DNA of 64,000 nucleotides from GAS188 sp963713805 (GTDB lineage Bacteria > Pseudomonadota > Alphaproteobacteria > Rhizobiales > Beijerinckiaceae), in the NCBI GenBank assembly GCA_963713805.1, contig CAVQNF010000007.1, forward strand, positions 1-64,000, written 5' to 3'. The position numbers and the translations under genes are program-made. Positions 1 to 9,891 of the stretch are shown piece by piece. Each line of letters begins with the position of its first letter. Position 1 is the stretch's first letter. The notes under the pieces are model-generated. The model ran no database searches. It was not told the origin of the DNA and saw nothing but the letters and a program-made list of their open reading frames with translations.

Positions 1-518
1 TGATGTCGTGCGGGCCACGTGCCGGCTTCAGCGAATTGGAGATCCCGGAGAACGAGCCCGGCTCCTCGATCATGCCGGGCAAGGTGAACCCCACCCAGGC
101 CGAAGCGCTGACAATGATCGCCGTGCAGGTGATGGCAAATGACGTGGCGGTCGGCTTCGGCGGCGCCGGCGGCTATCTGGAGATGAACGTCTACAAGCCG
201 CTGATGATCTTCAACATTGCCGGCACCCGATTATGATCCTGAGCGACGGGTGCATCAACTTCCGCAGGTTCCTGGTCGAGGACCAAGCCCCACCTGAAAA
301 AGATCAAGGAATATGTGGATCGCTCGCTGATGCTGGTGACGGCGCTGTCGCCGGTCATTGGCTACGACAAGGCATCGAAAATTGCCCACTACGCGATCGA
401 CAATGACCTTACGTTGAAAGAAGCCGCGCTGAAGCTCGGCTTCGTGACCGAAGAACTGTTCGACCGCGTGGTGGATCCAGCGAAAATGGTCAGGCCTTAC
501 GTAGCCGGGAACGGGTAG
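1..518 (+). CDS. fumC: Class II fumarate hydratase, C-terminal part (cut by window edge)
   Basis: Fumarase hydrates fumarate to malate in the TCA cycle. The fragment opens just before the family signature GSSIMPGKVNPTQ (near positions 61-100), the mobile loop of the fumarase/aspartase superfamily, and continues with the conserved segment GGYLEMNVYKPL. The first reading frame stops at 236. Homology resumes with SDGCINFRRFLVE and then PHLKKIKEYVDRSL in other frames and runs to the stop at 518, with the usual KIAH and LGFVTEELFDRVV tail. The frame changes near 236-300 are therefore most likely sequence errors. The 5' part lies outside the window. A malic enzyme follows 41 bp downstream, so malate production and oxidation are side by side. 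The GSSIMPGKVNPTQ motif is shared with aspartase and argininosuccinate lyase; the tail fits fumarase best. Confidence 0.85.
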
Positions 519-559
519 GCGAAGCGCCAGTATCCACATCTGAAACAGCGGAGAAAGCA

Positions 560-1516
560 ATGTCTGCTTCCAACACGGGCACGGGCAAACGTGGCATCGA
601 TGTTTTACACGACCCCAGGCTCAACAAATCCACCGGCTTGCCGAGGCCGAACGCCAAGCGTTGGGGCTCGTCGGGCTGGTGCCCGATGTGACGGACTTGA
701 TCGAGACCCAACTGGAGCCACTTCGGCAGCAGCTCAGAGGCAAACCCAACGACCTCGAACGTTGCATACACCCTGATGAATTTGCTCGAAACGAACGAGA
801 CGCTGTTCTACCGCACCCTAATGTCGGACCCGGCTCGCTTCCTTGAGATCGTGTATGATCCGGAGATCGGCGAAGCCCTCGCCGAAGTTCGACCAAATTC
901 TGCGCCGCCCGCACGGGATGTATCTGTCGATCAGCCGGAAGGGACACGTCAGGGAGGTGTTGCGCAATTGGCCGGTCAAAGACGTGCGTTTCATCTGCGC
1001 GACCAATGGCGGCCGCATCCTTGGCCTCGGCGATTTGGGCGCCAACGGCATGGCCATTCCAATCGGTAAGCTGCAGCTTTACCACTGCGGCAGCAGGGGT
1101 GCCGCCGCAAGGCCTGTTGCCGATGTACGTGGATGCCGGGACGAACAACGAACCTATCTGCACGACCCGCTCTATCTCGGGCTGCGGCAGCATCGCCCGC
1201 CGACCGAGGAGCTGTACGGCTTTGTGGACGAGTTCGTTGACGCGGTTCAGGAGGTGTTCCCGAATTGCTGTATCCACTTCGAGGACTGGACCGGAACGGA
1301 TGCAATTGCCCTTCTCTCGCCCGCTACCGTGAAAAGGTCTGCTGCTACAATGACGACATTCAGGGCACGGGCGGCGTCACGCTGGCGGGCCTGATCAATG
1401 CGCTCAAGATCACCGGCGGCCAACTCAAAGAGCAGCGGGTCCTCTTTCTCGGCGCCGGCTCCGCCGCCATCGGCCTCGCCGACCTGATTGTCTCGGCGCT
1501 GGGCCAGCAGCGCGTT
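560..1516 (+). CDS. maeA: NAD-linked malic enzyme, truncated at a junction
   Basis: Malic enzyme decarboxylates malate to pyruvate. The ATG at 560 opens with KRGIDVLHDPRLNKSTG, typical of the large malic enzyme N-terminus. Conserved blocks then follow in several frames: LGLVGLVPDVTD, NLLETNETLFYRT, VYDPEIGEA, GRILGLGDLGANGM (malic enzyme core near 1015-1050), YLGLRQHRPP, IHFEDWTGTDA, YNDDIQGTGGVTLAG and finally the Rossmann glycine-rich stretch VLFLGAGSAAIGLADL. After VSALGQQ (about 1512) the homology ends and the DNA reads as part of a reverse-strand cyclase. The C-terminal half of the NAD-binding domain is absent. At least five internal frame changes are present. As it stands the gene cannot encode a full enzyme. 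Assignment as NAD- rather than NADP-linked rests on overall resemblance only. Confidence 0.8.
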
Positions 1517-1840
1517 GCGGCCGCAGGCGGGCGCCACGAAGCGCTGCACGTCGATCGTGTCGGTCGCACCGTCCCGATAGTCCTTGCCCGTCACCCAATG
1601 GATCGGCGCGTCGAAATGCGTTCCCGTATGCTCGCCGCAGGAGATGTTGTTCCAATACCAGGCCGGGCCCTTGTCGTCGTAGTGGGAGATCTGCGAGATC
1701 GAGAAAGGATTCGACGGGGCGAAAGCCGGCGGAAGCTGGATCACCGGCGTCGATGGCCTGAGCGTCTGCGTCAGGTCCACGACACGGATCTTGCGCTTCG
1801 CGATCTGCTTCGCGAGCTTTTCGAGAACTTCCGTGGTCAT
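1517..1840 (-). CDS. Cyclase family protein (kynurenine formamidase-like), N-terminal part only
   Basis: The ATG at 1840 on the minus strand starts MTTEVLEKLAKQ and carries the hallmarks of the metal-dependent cyclase/arylformamidase family (Pfam Cyclase): VVDLTQTLRPSTPVIQLPP and the metal-binding motif SCGEHTGTHFDAPIHW (HxGTHxDxPxH) about 65-80 residues in. Family members hydrolyse amides or cyclic esters such as N-formylkynurenine. The reading frame continues past residue 105 (QRFVAPAC), but from there it is antisense to the malic enzyme and no cyclase homology is left. Full-length proteins are usually 210-260 residues, so roughly half is missing. No transposase or repeat marks the break. 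The aldolase gene upstream reads in the same direction 86 bp away and may form an operon with it. Confidence 0.75.
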
Positions 1841-1926
1841 GATGTGATCCTCCGATGTTCATCCTAGCGTGGGGGCGACGCCGCATCTCAACTGCGGCGC
1901 TCGATTTTCGGCGGCGACCAGAACCG

Positions 1927-2749
1927 TCAACGGGCGCGCTCGGGAAGAGCGGCGCCGGAAGCGCGGCTGCGCGCGTCGATGGCTGCGACGTCGCTTCGCC
2001 GCGAAAGCGCTCGTCGCGGCGGCAAATCCTCTTGTCCGATCAGGCTGATGTCGTCGGCGATCACGGTGAGCCGATAGCCTTGCGCGCGCCGCTTCGCAGC
2101 GGCTTCCGCCGAGGCCGTGAAGATGCCGCAAGGCGTCCAATGGCGGCGGCACGCGGCGAGGATGTCGCGACAGGCGTCCTCGTGGCGCGCCTCCATCTGG
2201 GGAAAGACGCCGAGCGAAAGGGCGAGGTCGCCCGTGCCGATGAAGACGAGGTCGACGCCCTCGGTCGCTGCGATCTTGCTTGCATTCTCGAGGCCTCTTC
2301 GCGGTCTCGATCATCACGGCCACGATGATGCCGCGCTCGGCCGCGGCGTGATAATCGACGTAATCGGCGAGCGGGCGTGCACCGCCTCCGGAGCGCTCGC
2401 CATGGGGAGGGTAGCGCGCGGCCTTCACGGCCCGCGCCGCCTGCTTGCGGGTTTCGACCAGCGGCACGATGACGCCTTCGGCGCCCGCGTCGAGCGCCTG
2501 GCCGATGGCGAAGGGGCTGTTCTCGGCGACGCGCGCCAGCACCGGAATTTCGGGCGGCACGGCGCCGATCGCCGCTTCGACCCCCTGGCGTTCCCACAAT
2601 CCGTGCTGCAGATCGAGCACGATGGCGTCCGGACGCGCGCGCCCTGCGATCTCGGCGACGGCGACCGAGCCGAGCGAGAGCCAGATCACGCCAAGGTAGT
2701 CGCCCCGATCGATGCGGTAGCGCAAACCCGAGCGCTTCGGAACGAACAT
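1927..2749 (-). CDS. HpcH/HpaI family aldolase (2-keto-3-deoxy acid aldolase)
   Basis: Members of this class II (metal-dependent) aldolase family cleave or form 2-keto-3-deoxy acids with pyruvate as the enolate partner. Seen here from the ATG at 2749: GVIWLSLGSVAVAEI, DAIVLDLQHGLWE (the D-x-E/Q-H segment that includes the catalytic base), PVLARVAENSPFAIGQALDAGAEGVIVPLVET (metal-binding glutamate region) and MIETAK. A frame change near 2290 follows; the expected GLENASKIAATEGVDLVFIG segment is readable in another frame. The C-terminal part (AACRRHWTPCGIFTASAEAA, IADDISLIGQ) then runs to the stop at 1927. Length, about 270 residues, suits the family. The substrate is unknown. It lies upstream of, and codirectional with, the truncated cyclase. 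Confidence 0.8.
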
Positions 2750-3081
2750 GCGGCCCTCCGGACCACTCGGATTGCCGCGAAGCGCAAGCCACCCGTCCGG
2801 AGCGGGAAGTTAGGAGGGCCACAGGGCGAAGGTCAATGCATTGCGGCGGAGCGCGGTTAATGGCGAAGATCGAAGACCCGTGTGCATGCGAGACCTCTTC
2901 GGACGTGACGAACGAAAAGCGTGATCAAGGCGAAGCGCGCCCGGCCTCGCGGCGACCGGCGCTCGCCGCAGGCAAGATCGTTTGCTCGAGGGCATTTGCC
3001 GGCGAGCTCGAGGCGATGGACACCGGCGTCACAAGGTGCGATGGCGTGAGGAGCGCGCGGAACTTGACGGGATGATGCGCC
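2750..3081. other. Intergenic region between divergent genes
   Basis: This 332-bp stretch separates the leftward aldolase gene from the rightward hybrid kinase gene, so it must hold both promoters. No convincing coding frame, strong hairpin or repeat is visible by eye. Confidence 0.5.
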
Positions 3082-6000
3082 ATGATCGCCAGCTGGACGG
3101 TCATCCTCTCGGCACTCGTCTATCTGTGCTTCCTTTTCGTGGTCGCGCAATATGGCGACCGAGGCGGCAAGTCCTGGCTTTCGGGACGCCCGCGCGCCAC
3201 CATCTACGCGCTCGGCCTGAGCGTCTATTGCACCTCCTGGACGATCTACGGCTCGGTGGACTTCGCCTCGATCAACGGGATCGCGTTTCTCGGCATCTAT
3301 GTGGGGCCTGCCCTCGTCTTCCTGTTCGGCACGCCCCTGCTCACCCGCATCGCGCGCATCGCGAAGTCGCAAAACTCGACCTCGATCGCCGATCTGATCG
3401 CCGCGCGCTACGGCAAGAACGAGCTCGTGGCGGCAGCCGTCGCGCTCATCGCGCTCGTCGCCGTCATTCCCTACATCGCTTTGCAGCTGAAGGCGGTGTC
3501 GGCCTCGCTCACGGCGCTGCTCGCGAGCCTCGAAGGCGGCGCCGATGCGGGCTCGCTCCTGCTCTTCGGCGACCTTTCGCTCATCGTGGCGCTCGTGCTG
3601 TCGGGATTCGCGGTCGCCTTCGGCACCCGCCATATCGACGCAACGGAGCATCAAGACGGCCTGATGCTGGCCATCGCCATGGAGGCGATCGTCAAGCTCG
3701 CGACCTTCCTGATCGTCGGCCTCGTCATCGTCGCGCCCGCCTATCTCGACCGGCTCCCGGCCGTGGCCGCGCAGGCCCGAGCGGGCTTCGATCCCTGGCG
3801 CCTCGCCGACCCGGTGAGCTTCCTCACGATGGCCGGCCTGTCGGTCGCGGCCATCCTCCTCCTGCCTCGCCAGTTTCACGTCACCTTCGTCGAGAACCGC
3901 GATATCGACGACATAAGACGCTCCTCCTGGATGTTTCCGCTCTACCTCCTGCTGATCAATCTCCTCGTGCTCCCGATCGCCTCGGCAGGGTCTCGCCTTG
4001 GCGTCGCGGGCGGCTCCGACAATGCCCTGCTGCTGCTCGCCGTGCCGCTCAGCCGCGGCGAAACCGCTAACGGCGTTGATCGCTTTCATCGGCGGCCTTT
4101 CGGCTGCGACCGCGATGGTGATCGTCGATTCGATCGCGGTCGCGATCATGGTCTCGAACCATCTCGCGGTGCCTCTCGTGCTGCGGCTGAACTCGGCACG
4201 CCAGCGCTTGCGCGAGAAGCCCGGCCGCGCGACCGGCGGGCGCCCCTCAACCGGCGACATGACGGCGTTCATCCTTGCGGTCCGGCGCGTCGCGATCTTC
4301 GCGGTGGTGATGCTCGGCTACCTCTACTTCCGCAGCGCGCGCGGCGAGGCGCTCGCGGCCATCGGCCTTCTGTCCTTCGCCGCGATCGCGCAGATCTTCC
4401 CGAGCTTCCTCGCGGCGCTGTTCTGGCGCCGAGCCAATGCGCGAGGCGCGCTCTGCGCCGCTCCTCATCGGCAGCGCGATCTGGGTCGTACACCTTGCTG
4501 CTGCCCACTTTCGCCGGATCGCGACACGGCCTCGATCTCCTCATCGCCCAGGGCCCGATGGGCATCGCCTGGCTTCGCCCCGAGCATCTCTTCGGGCCTC
4601 GAGCTGCCTCCCTTGGCGCATGGCGTCTTCTGGAGCATGGCGGCGAACTGTCGCGGCCCTCGTCCTCGGCTCGCTCAGCCGAGGGTTGACCGAGATGGAA
4701 CGCGCCCAGGCGGGGGTTTTCCTCGATCGCAGAGGTCGCCACAGCCCGCCGCTCTTCGCGCGCCGAGGAAGGGTCAGCATCGCCGATCTGCGCGACACCG
4801 TCGCCGATATCTCGGGCCCGATCGCGCGAAGCGCGCTTTCGAGGGCTTCCTCGGACGGTTCCGGCTCCGCCACGGCGCTCGGCGCACCGGCCGATGTCGA
4901 GCTCGTCCGCGGGTCGAGCATCTTCTGTCCTCGGCGATCGGGGCTGCCTCCGCCCGCCTCGTGCTCGCCCTGCTCACCCGCCGCCAGCACCGTGTCGAGC
5001 CGCGATGCGCTGCAAGCTTCTCGGCGATACCTCGGCGGCGCTGCAGCACAAGCGCGATTTGCTGCAGCACGCGCTCGATCATGCGCGGCAAGGGATCACC
5101 GTCATCGACAAGGATCGGAACCTGCTCGCCTGGAACCGGGCCTGGCTCGAGCTCTACGATTTGCCGCTCAGCCTCGTGAAGCCCGGAGTGAAGCTCGACG
5201 AGATCGTTCGCTTCAACGCGCGTCGAGGCCTCTACGGCGAAGGCGACGCGGAGAGCCTTGGTCGAGATGACGGGTGCGGAGCTTCTTCGACAGCACCGAT
5301 CCGGTGCGGCTGCGGCTCTACCCGTCACGCGCCGTGATCGAGGTTCGGTCCAATCCGCTTCCGGATGGCGGCGTGGTGACGACCTATACCGATGTGACCG
5401 CGAGCGTCGTCGCGCAGGAGGAGCTTGCGGTCGCCAATGAGACACTCGAAGGGCGCGTCAAGGAGCGCACCCGCGAGCTCGAGCGTCTCAACGCCGAGCT
5501 CATCCGCGCCAAGGCGCTGGCCGAAGACGCGAATGCCTCGAAGACGCGCTTTCTCGCCGCCGCGAGCCACGACATCCTCCAGCCCCTGAACGCCGCGCGT
5601 CTCTACGCTTCCGCTTTCGCCGAACGTCCGCGCGTGGCCGGCGCCGCGAAGCTTGCGAGCCATGTGGACGGGTCGCTCGAGGTCGTCGAAGGGCATCATT
5701 TCCGAGCTTCTCGACATCGCCCGATTCGACGCGGGAGCCATGCGCTCCGAAATCGTGCCGCTGCAGCTCGACGAGCTGTTGCGCGAGCTCGAACGCGAAT
5801 TCGGTCCGCTTGCCGCGGCAAAAGGCCTGAAGCTGCGCTTCGTGAGGTCGAGCGCGATCGCGAGAACCGATCGGCTTCTGCTGCGTCGCTTGTTGCAGAA
5901 TCTGTTGTCGAACGCGATCAAATATACGAGTGCGGGCGGCGTGCTCGTCGGTGCGCGTCGACGCGGCGCCCGCGTCGTCGTGCGAGGTATGGGATACCGG

Positions 6001-6703
6001 GGTCGGCATCGCCGAGGCCCATCAGGCGGCGATCTTCGAGGAGTTCAAGCGCCTGCCGGAAGGGGCAGCGCAGGCCCAAGGACTCGGCCTTGGCCTGTCG
6101 ATCGTGCGCCGAATCGCCGATCTTCTCGACGACGCCGCTCGAGCTGCGATCCGCGCCGGGCCATGGGTCGCGCATTCTCGGCTTTCGCTTCCGGTGACTT
6201 CGGAGCTGCCGAGGCGCTCAGGATCCAAGGCGCATCGCCGTGCGACGAGAGCGGCGAGCCATGCCGGGCTGCGCATCGTCGTGATCGACAACGAGCCGTC
6301 AATTCTCTCCGGCATGCGCACGCTGCTCGAGGGCTGGGGCTGCGTCTGCGTCGTCGGCGACGCAGGCGCGGGATGCCTTGATACGGCGACTCGAGAGAGG
6401 CAGGAGCTCCCCATTTCATCATCGCCGACTACCATCTCGACGAATCCGACGGGCTCGCGGCGATCGCGATGCTGCGGCGCCGTTTCGGTCAATCGATTCC
6501 GGCCATCCTGATCACCGCCGACCGCGATCGCGGCCTGAAGCACAAGGCAGCGGCGGTGGATGTCGATCTCTCTGCACAAACCGCTGAAGCCGGCAGCCTT
6601 GCGCGCGCTTGCTGACGCGCAAGGCCCGCGCTCGCCGCCGCGGAGTGACCGGGACGCACCGGTGCCGGATCAGAACGATCGCTCGGGTGCGAAGAAGCAG
6701 TAG
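3082..6703 (+). CDS. Hybrid sensor histidine kinase/response regulator with sodium:solute symporter-like N-terminus
   Basis: The ATG at 3082 opens a protein of about 1,180-1,200 residues. Residues 1 to about 530 form a many-helix membrane domain of sodium:solute symporter type (LSVYCTSWTIYGSVDFAS, SQNSTSIADLIAARYGK, FVENRDIDDIRRSSWMFPLY). A PAS-like segment follows (LDHARQGITVIDKDRNLLAWN), then a coiled linker (GRVKERTRELERLNAEL). The kinase core has the H box with SHDILQPL (His codon near 5568), N box LLSNAIKYT, G1 box DTGVGI and G2 box GLGLGLSIV. The C-terminal receiver has VVIDNEP and the acceptor aspartate in IIADYHLDESDGL. The architecture resembles CbrA-type and NahK-like kinases that may couple solute sensing to signalling; the ligand is unknown. 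At least eight frame changes interrupt it, several cured by removing one base (for example near 5266, 5283 and 5995). The tail overlaps the convergent gene at 6670. Confidence 0.82.
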
Positions 6704-6984
6704 ACCGGCGTCTGCGAGCCGTCGGGGTCGCTCTTGTAGAAAACCCAATAGTTGCCGTCCTGCGAGGGCAGCTCGCGTCCGTAGGCGAGCACCTGGCGGT
6801 ATCCTTCGACGTGCCAGCCGTCGGCCATCGCATGAACCTGCCGGGCCGTGAGGTGGTGCACGTCGTCCGGCCCGCAGCAGGATGCTTTGACCCATTCCGG
6901 CACCACCATGCCGTTCGACCAGAGATCATGGGCGCCGGCAGAAAGTGAGATCGCGACGAGCGCCGTGGCGATGAGGGCACGCAT
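6670..6984 (-). CDS. Small secreted hypothetical protein
   Basis: The ATG at 6984 gives a 104-residue protein starting MRALIATALVAISLSAGAHD, a clear signal peptide with a likely AGA-H cleavage site, so the product should be periplasmic or secreted. The mature part begins LWSNGMVVPEWVKASCCGP, followed by DDVHHL, and contains adjacent cysteines and several aromatic residues (YWVFYKSD, VYCFFAPERSF). I recall similar short exported proteins in Bradyrhizobium-like genomes but no function. An in-frame ATG 13 codons upstream (7023) would put extra residues before the signal peptide and is less likely. The frame is uninterrupted. It is convergent with, and slightly overlaps, the end of the hybrid kinase gene. 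Confidence 0.65.
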   Translation of the reverse strand: MRALIATALVAISLSAGAHDLWSNGMVVPEWVKASCCGPDDVHHLTARQVHAMADGWHVEGYRQVLAYGRELPSQDGNYWVFYKSDPDGSQTPVYCFFAPERSF

Positions 6985-7179
6985 CCGAGCCTCCACTGAG
7001 GCCGTCCCGATGCATGAGCGCAAATTCTCCCGTCCACGTCACGCAACGGCAACGCAGTTAAAATCCGGCGAGCTGGTCTCTGCCGTAGCTTCAGCCGGCG
7101 CAGGATTACGCTTGGCGAGGCAATGAGGTTCCCTGAAATTCTCCGGCGGCGCTCATGCCCCGCCGAAGCGTCGGCGCGG

Positions 7180-8315
7180 CTATCCGGAAGACGAGGGCCT
7201 CGCGCCGTCCTCTTCGGTGGTCTTTCCCAAACGCAGCTCCGCCTCCTTGCGGATGAGGTCGGTGAGCTCGGGACGGCTCGCGGCAAGCGCCCGGAAATCG
7301 GCGATGTCGAGGGTGAGGAGCTGCGTCGCCTTGGTGGTTACGATGGTGGCGTTGCGCGGAGCTCCGGTCAGGATGGCGATTTCACCGAAAAAAGCGCCTG
7401 GTCCGAGCCGCACCGGCTTCGGCTCGATCAGGATCTCGACTTCGCCTTCGACGATGAAATACATGCAGTCGCCGGGTTGTCCGCGCCTCGTGACGACCGG
7501 ACGCGTCCTGGAAAGTCGCGCGGACGCAAGAAGAGAGGCGACATCGGCGATGGTCGCCGCGCCCGCGTTCTCGAAAAAGGACACCTTCGAGATCATGTCC
7601 CAGCTGCGCAGGAACTCGGTCCGCTTCAGCTCGGCCGCGAAGCCGGTCGCGAGAATACCGGCGAGAAGACTGATCGTGCCGAGGCCGCCGATCATCACGG
7701 CGCCTCCGACCATGCGCCCGAGCAGCGTGACCGGCACCATGTCGCCGTAGCCCGTCGTGGTGAGCGTGGTGATCGCCCACCAAAGCGAAGTGCCGACGCT
7801 GGTGAAGACCGCCGGCTGCGCGTGCCGCTCCGCGAGATAGCCGAGCACCGCGCCGCCCGTGAGCACCATCGCGAACAGCAAGAGCACGCCGAGGATCGGC
7901 TCGCGTTCGCGCATGATCACCGTCGTCAATATCCGCCCGCCGCGCGAATAGCGCGCGAAGCGCAAGAGCCAGAGCGAGGCGAGGAGGGGGGCGCCGGAAG
8001 GCGTCCAGTAGAACGGCGCGGCAAGCGCCATGGGCAGCACGGTGAGCACATCGAGCGTTCCCCAGGCCGTGCCGACCCAGCGCGAAGTGCCCCCATCGTC
8101 GCTCTCCATTCGCTCGCGCGCCGTGATCGCTCGGCGAAGCGCCATTCGCACGACGGCATCGAGAGCGAAAAGCCCCATGATGCCGAGCAGCACGGCCGAC
8201 GCGAGTGCCCGCGCCACCTCCGAAGGCTCTGCGTCGTCAGGACGACCATGGCCAGAAGCCCGATCACGATGAGCGCCGCCTCGGCTCGCCGGTAGAGGCG
8301 GGCCCGCGAAGACAT
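7180..8315 (-). CDS. Cyclic-nucleotide-binding potassium channel (six-helix, MloK1-like)
   Basis: The start is probably the ATG at 8315 (MSSRARLYRRAEAAL). The N-terminal half has several hydrophobic helices, then a pore with the K+ selectivity filter TTTGYGD (codons near 7740-7765). The C-terminal 130 residues form a cyclic-nucleotide-binding domain: GDCMYFIVEGEVEI, then GPGAFFGEIAILTG and PRNATI, which is the phosphate-binding cassette with its FGE and the arginine before AT. This layout matches bacterial CNG-type channels such as Mesorhizobium MloK1, gated by cAMP. One frame change near 8215 separates the first helix (IVIGLLAMVVLTTQSLR) from the rest (EVARALASAVLLGIMGLF). The C-terminus has an acidic/serine tail. 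Ligand preference cannot be read from the sequence. A class III nucleotide cyclase lies in the same window at 61.7 kb. Confidence 0.85.
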
Positions 8316-8614
8316 CGATCGTCGATCGAGCACGGTGACGAGCGCGCCGACCAGCCCTTGGTCCTGGTCGCGGGGCGCTGCTCACGGGAAAGACACCCAG
8401 CCGCCCAGGGCCAGTGCGCGGATCGTCTGGCAATTGCATGTTCCTCGAGGGGCTGTCGGTCTCGTTTCCCAAGCCAGGATGCTATTGACGCTTCTAGAAT
8501 AGCATCGCATCCGATTAGGAAAAGCCGATGCTTCGAGTTCAAGGTCGTGCCTCGTGCGCCGGCGGCGAATTCGCGAACGGTCCGAAAGCCCAAAGGGATG
8601 ACAAGAGAGGCAGC

Positions 8615-9791
8615 ATGCGGCGTCGATTTCACTCAGGCCGCGATTTTCGCAAGGCGCTCACCATCGAGGAACTGCGCGCGCTCGCGAGGCGCCGGTTGCC
8701 GGCCTTCGCGCTCGAATATCTCGAGGGCGGCGCCGAGGACGAGGTGACGCTGCGGCGCAACCGCAAGGCTTTCGAGCGTATCGCCTTCGTCCCGCGAACC
8801 CTCGTCGACGTGTCGCGTCGCGATCTTTCGGTGGAGGTGCTCGGCGAGAAACTACCGCTGCCGATCGCCCTCGCGCCGACCGGGTCGAACGGTCTCTTCG
8901 CGCATCGGGGCGATCTTGCGCTCGGGCGCGCCGCCGCCGCCTTCGGCATTCCCTTCATCCAGAGCACCGTCTCGACGTTGAAGCTCGAGACCGTCGCGGA
9001 AGGTGCCCGCGGCCGCCATTGGATGCAGCTCTACATGCTCAAGGATCGCGCCGTGACCGAGGCGATCGTGGCGCGCGCCGCGGCCGCCGGCTGCGAAGCG
9101 CTGGTGCGTGACCAGCGACACGGTCGTGTTCGGCAATCGCGAGTGGGATCGGCGCCACTACGTCCGTCCGGGGCAATTGCAATGGTCGAGCAAGCTCGAG
9201 CTTTTGTCTCATCCACGCTGGATATGGGACGTGCTGGTGCCGAGCGGCGTGCCTGTGTTCGAGAATATTCTCGAGTTCTTGCCCGGCAAGAACGCCAACC
9301 CGGTGCGCACGCGCGCCTTCCTCGTGCAGCAGATGGATCCCACCATCTCCTTCAAGGAGATCGCCTGGCTGAAAAGCATCTGGCCACGAAAGCTCGTCGT
9401 GAAGGGGGTGCTCGACGTCGAGGACGCGCGCCGCCTCGCTGATGCAGGCGTCGACGGGATCGTCGTCTCCAATCACGGCGCGCGCCAGCTCGACGGCTCC
9501 GTTTCTCCGATGGAGGTGCTCCCCAAGATCGCGGAAGCGGTCGGCGGGCGGCTCTGCGTGATGGTCGACGGCGGCTTTCGGCGTGGCACGGACGTCGTGA
9601 AGGCGATCGCGCTCGGTGCGAAGCTCGTGCTGCTCGGCCGAGCCACGCTCTACGGCTTGGCCGCGGGTGGCGAGGAGGGTGCGAAGCACGCACTAGCGAT
9701 CCTGCGCGACGAGATCGATCGGACCCTGGGGCTTCTGGGCGCGACCTCCCTCAGCGAATGCGCGGGACGCGTGAGGCAGGCCTTGGCCTGA
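8615..9791 (+). CDS. FMN-dependent 2-hydroxyacid dehydrogenase/oxidase (lactate/mandelate dehydrogenase family)
   Basis: These enzymes oxidise L-2-hydroxy acids to 2-keto acids with FMN. The ATG at 8615 sits behind an AGAGAGG ribosome-binding site. Conserved features: ALEYLEGGAEDEVTLRRN, FVPRTLVDVSRRDLS, APTGSNGLFAHRGDLALGRAA, the FMN-binding STVS stretch, HWMQLYM, then KLVVKGVLDVEDARRLADAG (catalytic lysine) and VSNHGARQLDGS, which carries the catalytic histidine and arginine, followed by VDGGFRRGTDVVKAIALGA. A break at about 9112 disappears if one C in gtgCgtgacc is ignored, joining EALV to TSDTVVFG. Length, about 391 residues, suits the family. The substrate (lactate, mandelate, glycolate) is not decidable; the canonical LldD segment order is kept. 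Confidence 0.88.
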
Positions 9792-9861
9792 ACAGGCGCC
9801 TCGCCTTGCCTCAGAAGCCCGCATCGGGCACAAGCGCGCCCGCGACCTTCAAATCATCCGT

Positions 9862-9891
9862 TTCATGCCCCAAGATATTCATGCCCCAAGA
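9862..9891 (+). repeat. Short direct repeat duplicating the start region of hom
   Basis: The 14-mer ttcatgccccaaga occurs at 9862-9875 and again at 9878-9891, separated by two bases. Each copy contains an ATG, so the homoserine dehydrogenase gene has two tandem candidate starts (9865 and 9881). Only the second is in frame with the enzyme's glycine-rich motif. Confidence 0.8.

Noticed and set aside
2857..4272. A 471-codon minus-strand frame
   Set aside because: Antisense to the symporter-like domain of the hybrid kinase, with Arg/Glu/Asp-rich text and no motif.
3082..6703. Programmed frameshifting as the reason for the many breaks in the hybrid kinase
   Set aside because: There are too many breaks, in unrelated contexts without slippery sequences, and the same pattern occurs in most genes of the window.
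7123..8295. A 390-codon plus-strand frame
   Set aside because: Antisense to the K+ channel gene, whose pore and nucleotide-binding motifs are unambiguous.
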